The notes under the pieces were generated by a model. That model was given only the letters and a program-made list of their open reading frames with translations, was not told the DNA's origin and ran no database searches. The translations under genes and the position numbers were made by a program. Positions 6,775 through 7,087 of a stretch of 7,087 nt of DNA are shown one piece after another. The first letter of the stretch is position 1; each line of letters opens with the position of its first letter. Source of the DNA: an uncultured Caulobacteraceae bacterium (lineage in GTDB: Bacteria > Pseudomonadota > Alphaproteobacteria > Caulobacterales > Caulobacteraceae); assembly GCA_937910255.1 (NCBI GenBank), contig CALEOQ010000268.1, positions 1 through 7,087 on the forward strand, written 5' to 3'.

Positions 6775-7007
6775 CGGTTTCCTCCAACGCGATTGCCTGC
6801 ACGTGGCCGTCCTCTGTCAGGAGCGAGAAGCCCGGGGCGGTACCGGGTGCGATGAGGCCCATGTCTTCAAGTCCCATGAGTCGCGCCGGGTTGGTTGAGG
6901 CCAGCCGCGCCACGTCGGTCCCATCCGTTCCGGGTACGAACTCCAAGAACCTGTGCACCGCGTCGGTCATCAGGATGGAGGATCCGGCCAGTGCCCCGTT
7001 GGCCTCC
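6758..7007 (-). CDS. nagA: NagA-like amidohydrolase (N-acetylglucosamine-6-phosphate deacetylase), C-terminal end
   Basis: Only the last 82 residues remain, from the adapter boundary to TGA at 6758-6760. The frame is open into the adapter, so the ATG at 6970 is internal and not a start. The fragment reads NGALAGSSILMTDAVHRFLE, then VARLASTNPARLMGL, then MGLIAPGTAPGFSLLTEDGH. This follows the NagA C-terminal pattern: the LAGS loop and helix, the A-S-NPA-LGL helix, and the G-IAPG return of the outer beta-sandwich domain. NagA removes acetate from GlcNAc-6-phosphate in amino-sugar and cell-wall recycling. The catalytic TIM-barrel residues lie in the missing part, so a related amidohydrolase cannot be excluded. 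Its end overlaps the GTG start of the HEAT/VWA gene, which suggests translational coupling. Confidence 0.7.
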
Positions 7008-7065
7008 AGATCGGAAGAGCGTCGTGTAGGGAAAGAGTGTAGATCTCCGTGGCCGCCGGAGCCTT
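7008..7065 (-). other. Illumina P5 / TruSeq universal adapter (untrimmed)
   Basis: Bases 7008-7046 match the reverse complement of the TruSeq universal adapter exactly, starting AGATCGGAAGAGC. Bases 7047-7065 follow the P5 flow-cell sequence with a growing number of mismatches, as expected for decaying base quality. Translation gives the well-known contaminant peptide EERRVGKECRS. Natural DNA ends at 7007. Confidence 0.98.
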
Positions 7066-7087
7066 AAAAAAAAAAACACACACAAGC
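7066..7087. other. Poly-A read-through and CA noise
   Basis: Eleven A (7066-7076) and a short CA-rich tail follow the P5 adapter. This mirrors the poly-T at the other end and is read-through past the library molecule, not genomic sequence. Confidence 0.9.

Noticed and set aside
6061..6855. 264-residue plus-strand frame in the right segment
   Set aside because: It runs antisense to the HEAT/VWA gene and has a Gln/Gly/Arg-rich composition with no recognisable domain; the minus-strand gene has a good start, ribosome site and motifs.

Overview
The window is an assembled contig, not a clean stretch of one genome. Both ends are Illumina adapter with homopolymer read-through (1-145 and 7008-7087), and the natural DNA between them (146-7007) appears to join two unrelated organisms at about 5812-5824.

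Segment A (146 to about 5814) is GC-rich and reads like an alphaproteobacterium, most likely Caulobacteraceae (Caulobacter, Phenylobacterium or Brevundimonas type). The main clue is a 900-residue TonB-dependent receptor of the Xanthomonas/Caulobacter type. From left to right it holds: the C-terminal part of an endonuclease/exonuclease/phosphatase (EEP) family protein (+); an intrinsic terminator serving the opposite strand; the complete TonB-dependent receptor (-); a 169-bp gap with a strong hairpin just after the next gene; a WrbA-type NAD(P)H:quinone oxidoreductase (-); a pirin/YhhW-type cupin (-); a 132-bp divergent control region with a 17-bp direct repeat and an AT-rich patch; and a LysR-family regulator (+) whose end is lost at the junction. 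The pirin-wrbA pair reads as one operon facing away from the LysR gene, the usual layout in which a LysR protein controls its divergent neighbours. The likely theme is quinone or aromatic redox handling.

Segment B (about 5815 to 7007) is a different gene environment, possibly planctomycete-like. It carries, on the minus strand, the end of a NagA-like amidohydrolase that overlaps by 17 bp the GTG start of a secreted protein with HEAT-like repeats and a von Willebrand factor A domain. The VWA domain is cut off at the junction just after its DxSxS metal-binding motif.

I see no new biological system. The most striking signals, a LysR regulator with an odd tail and a HEAT/VWA protein running antisense through a LysR gene, are best explained by the chimeric join. 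No tRNA, rRNA, CRISPR array or insertion sequence was found.
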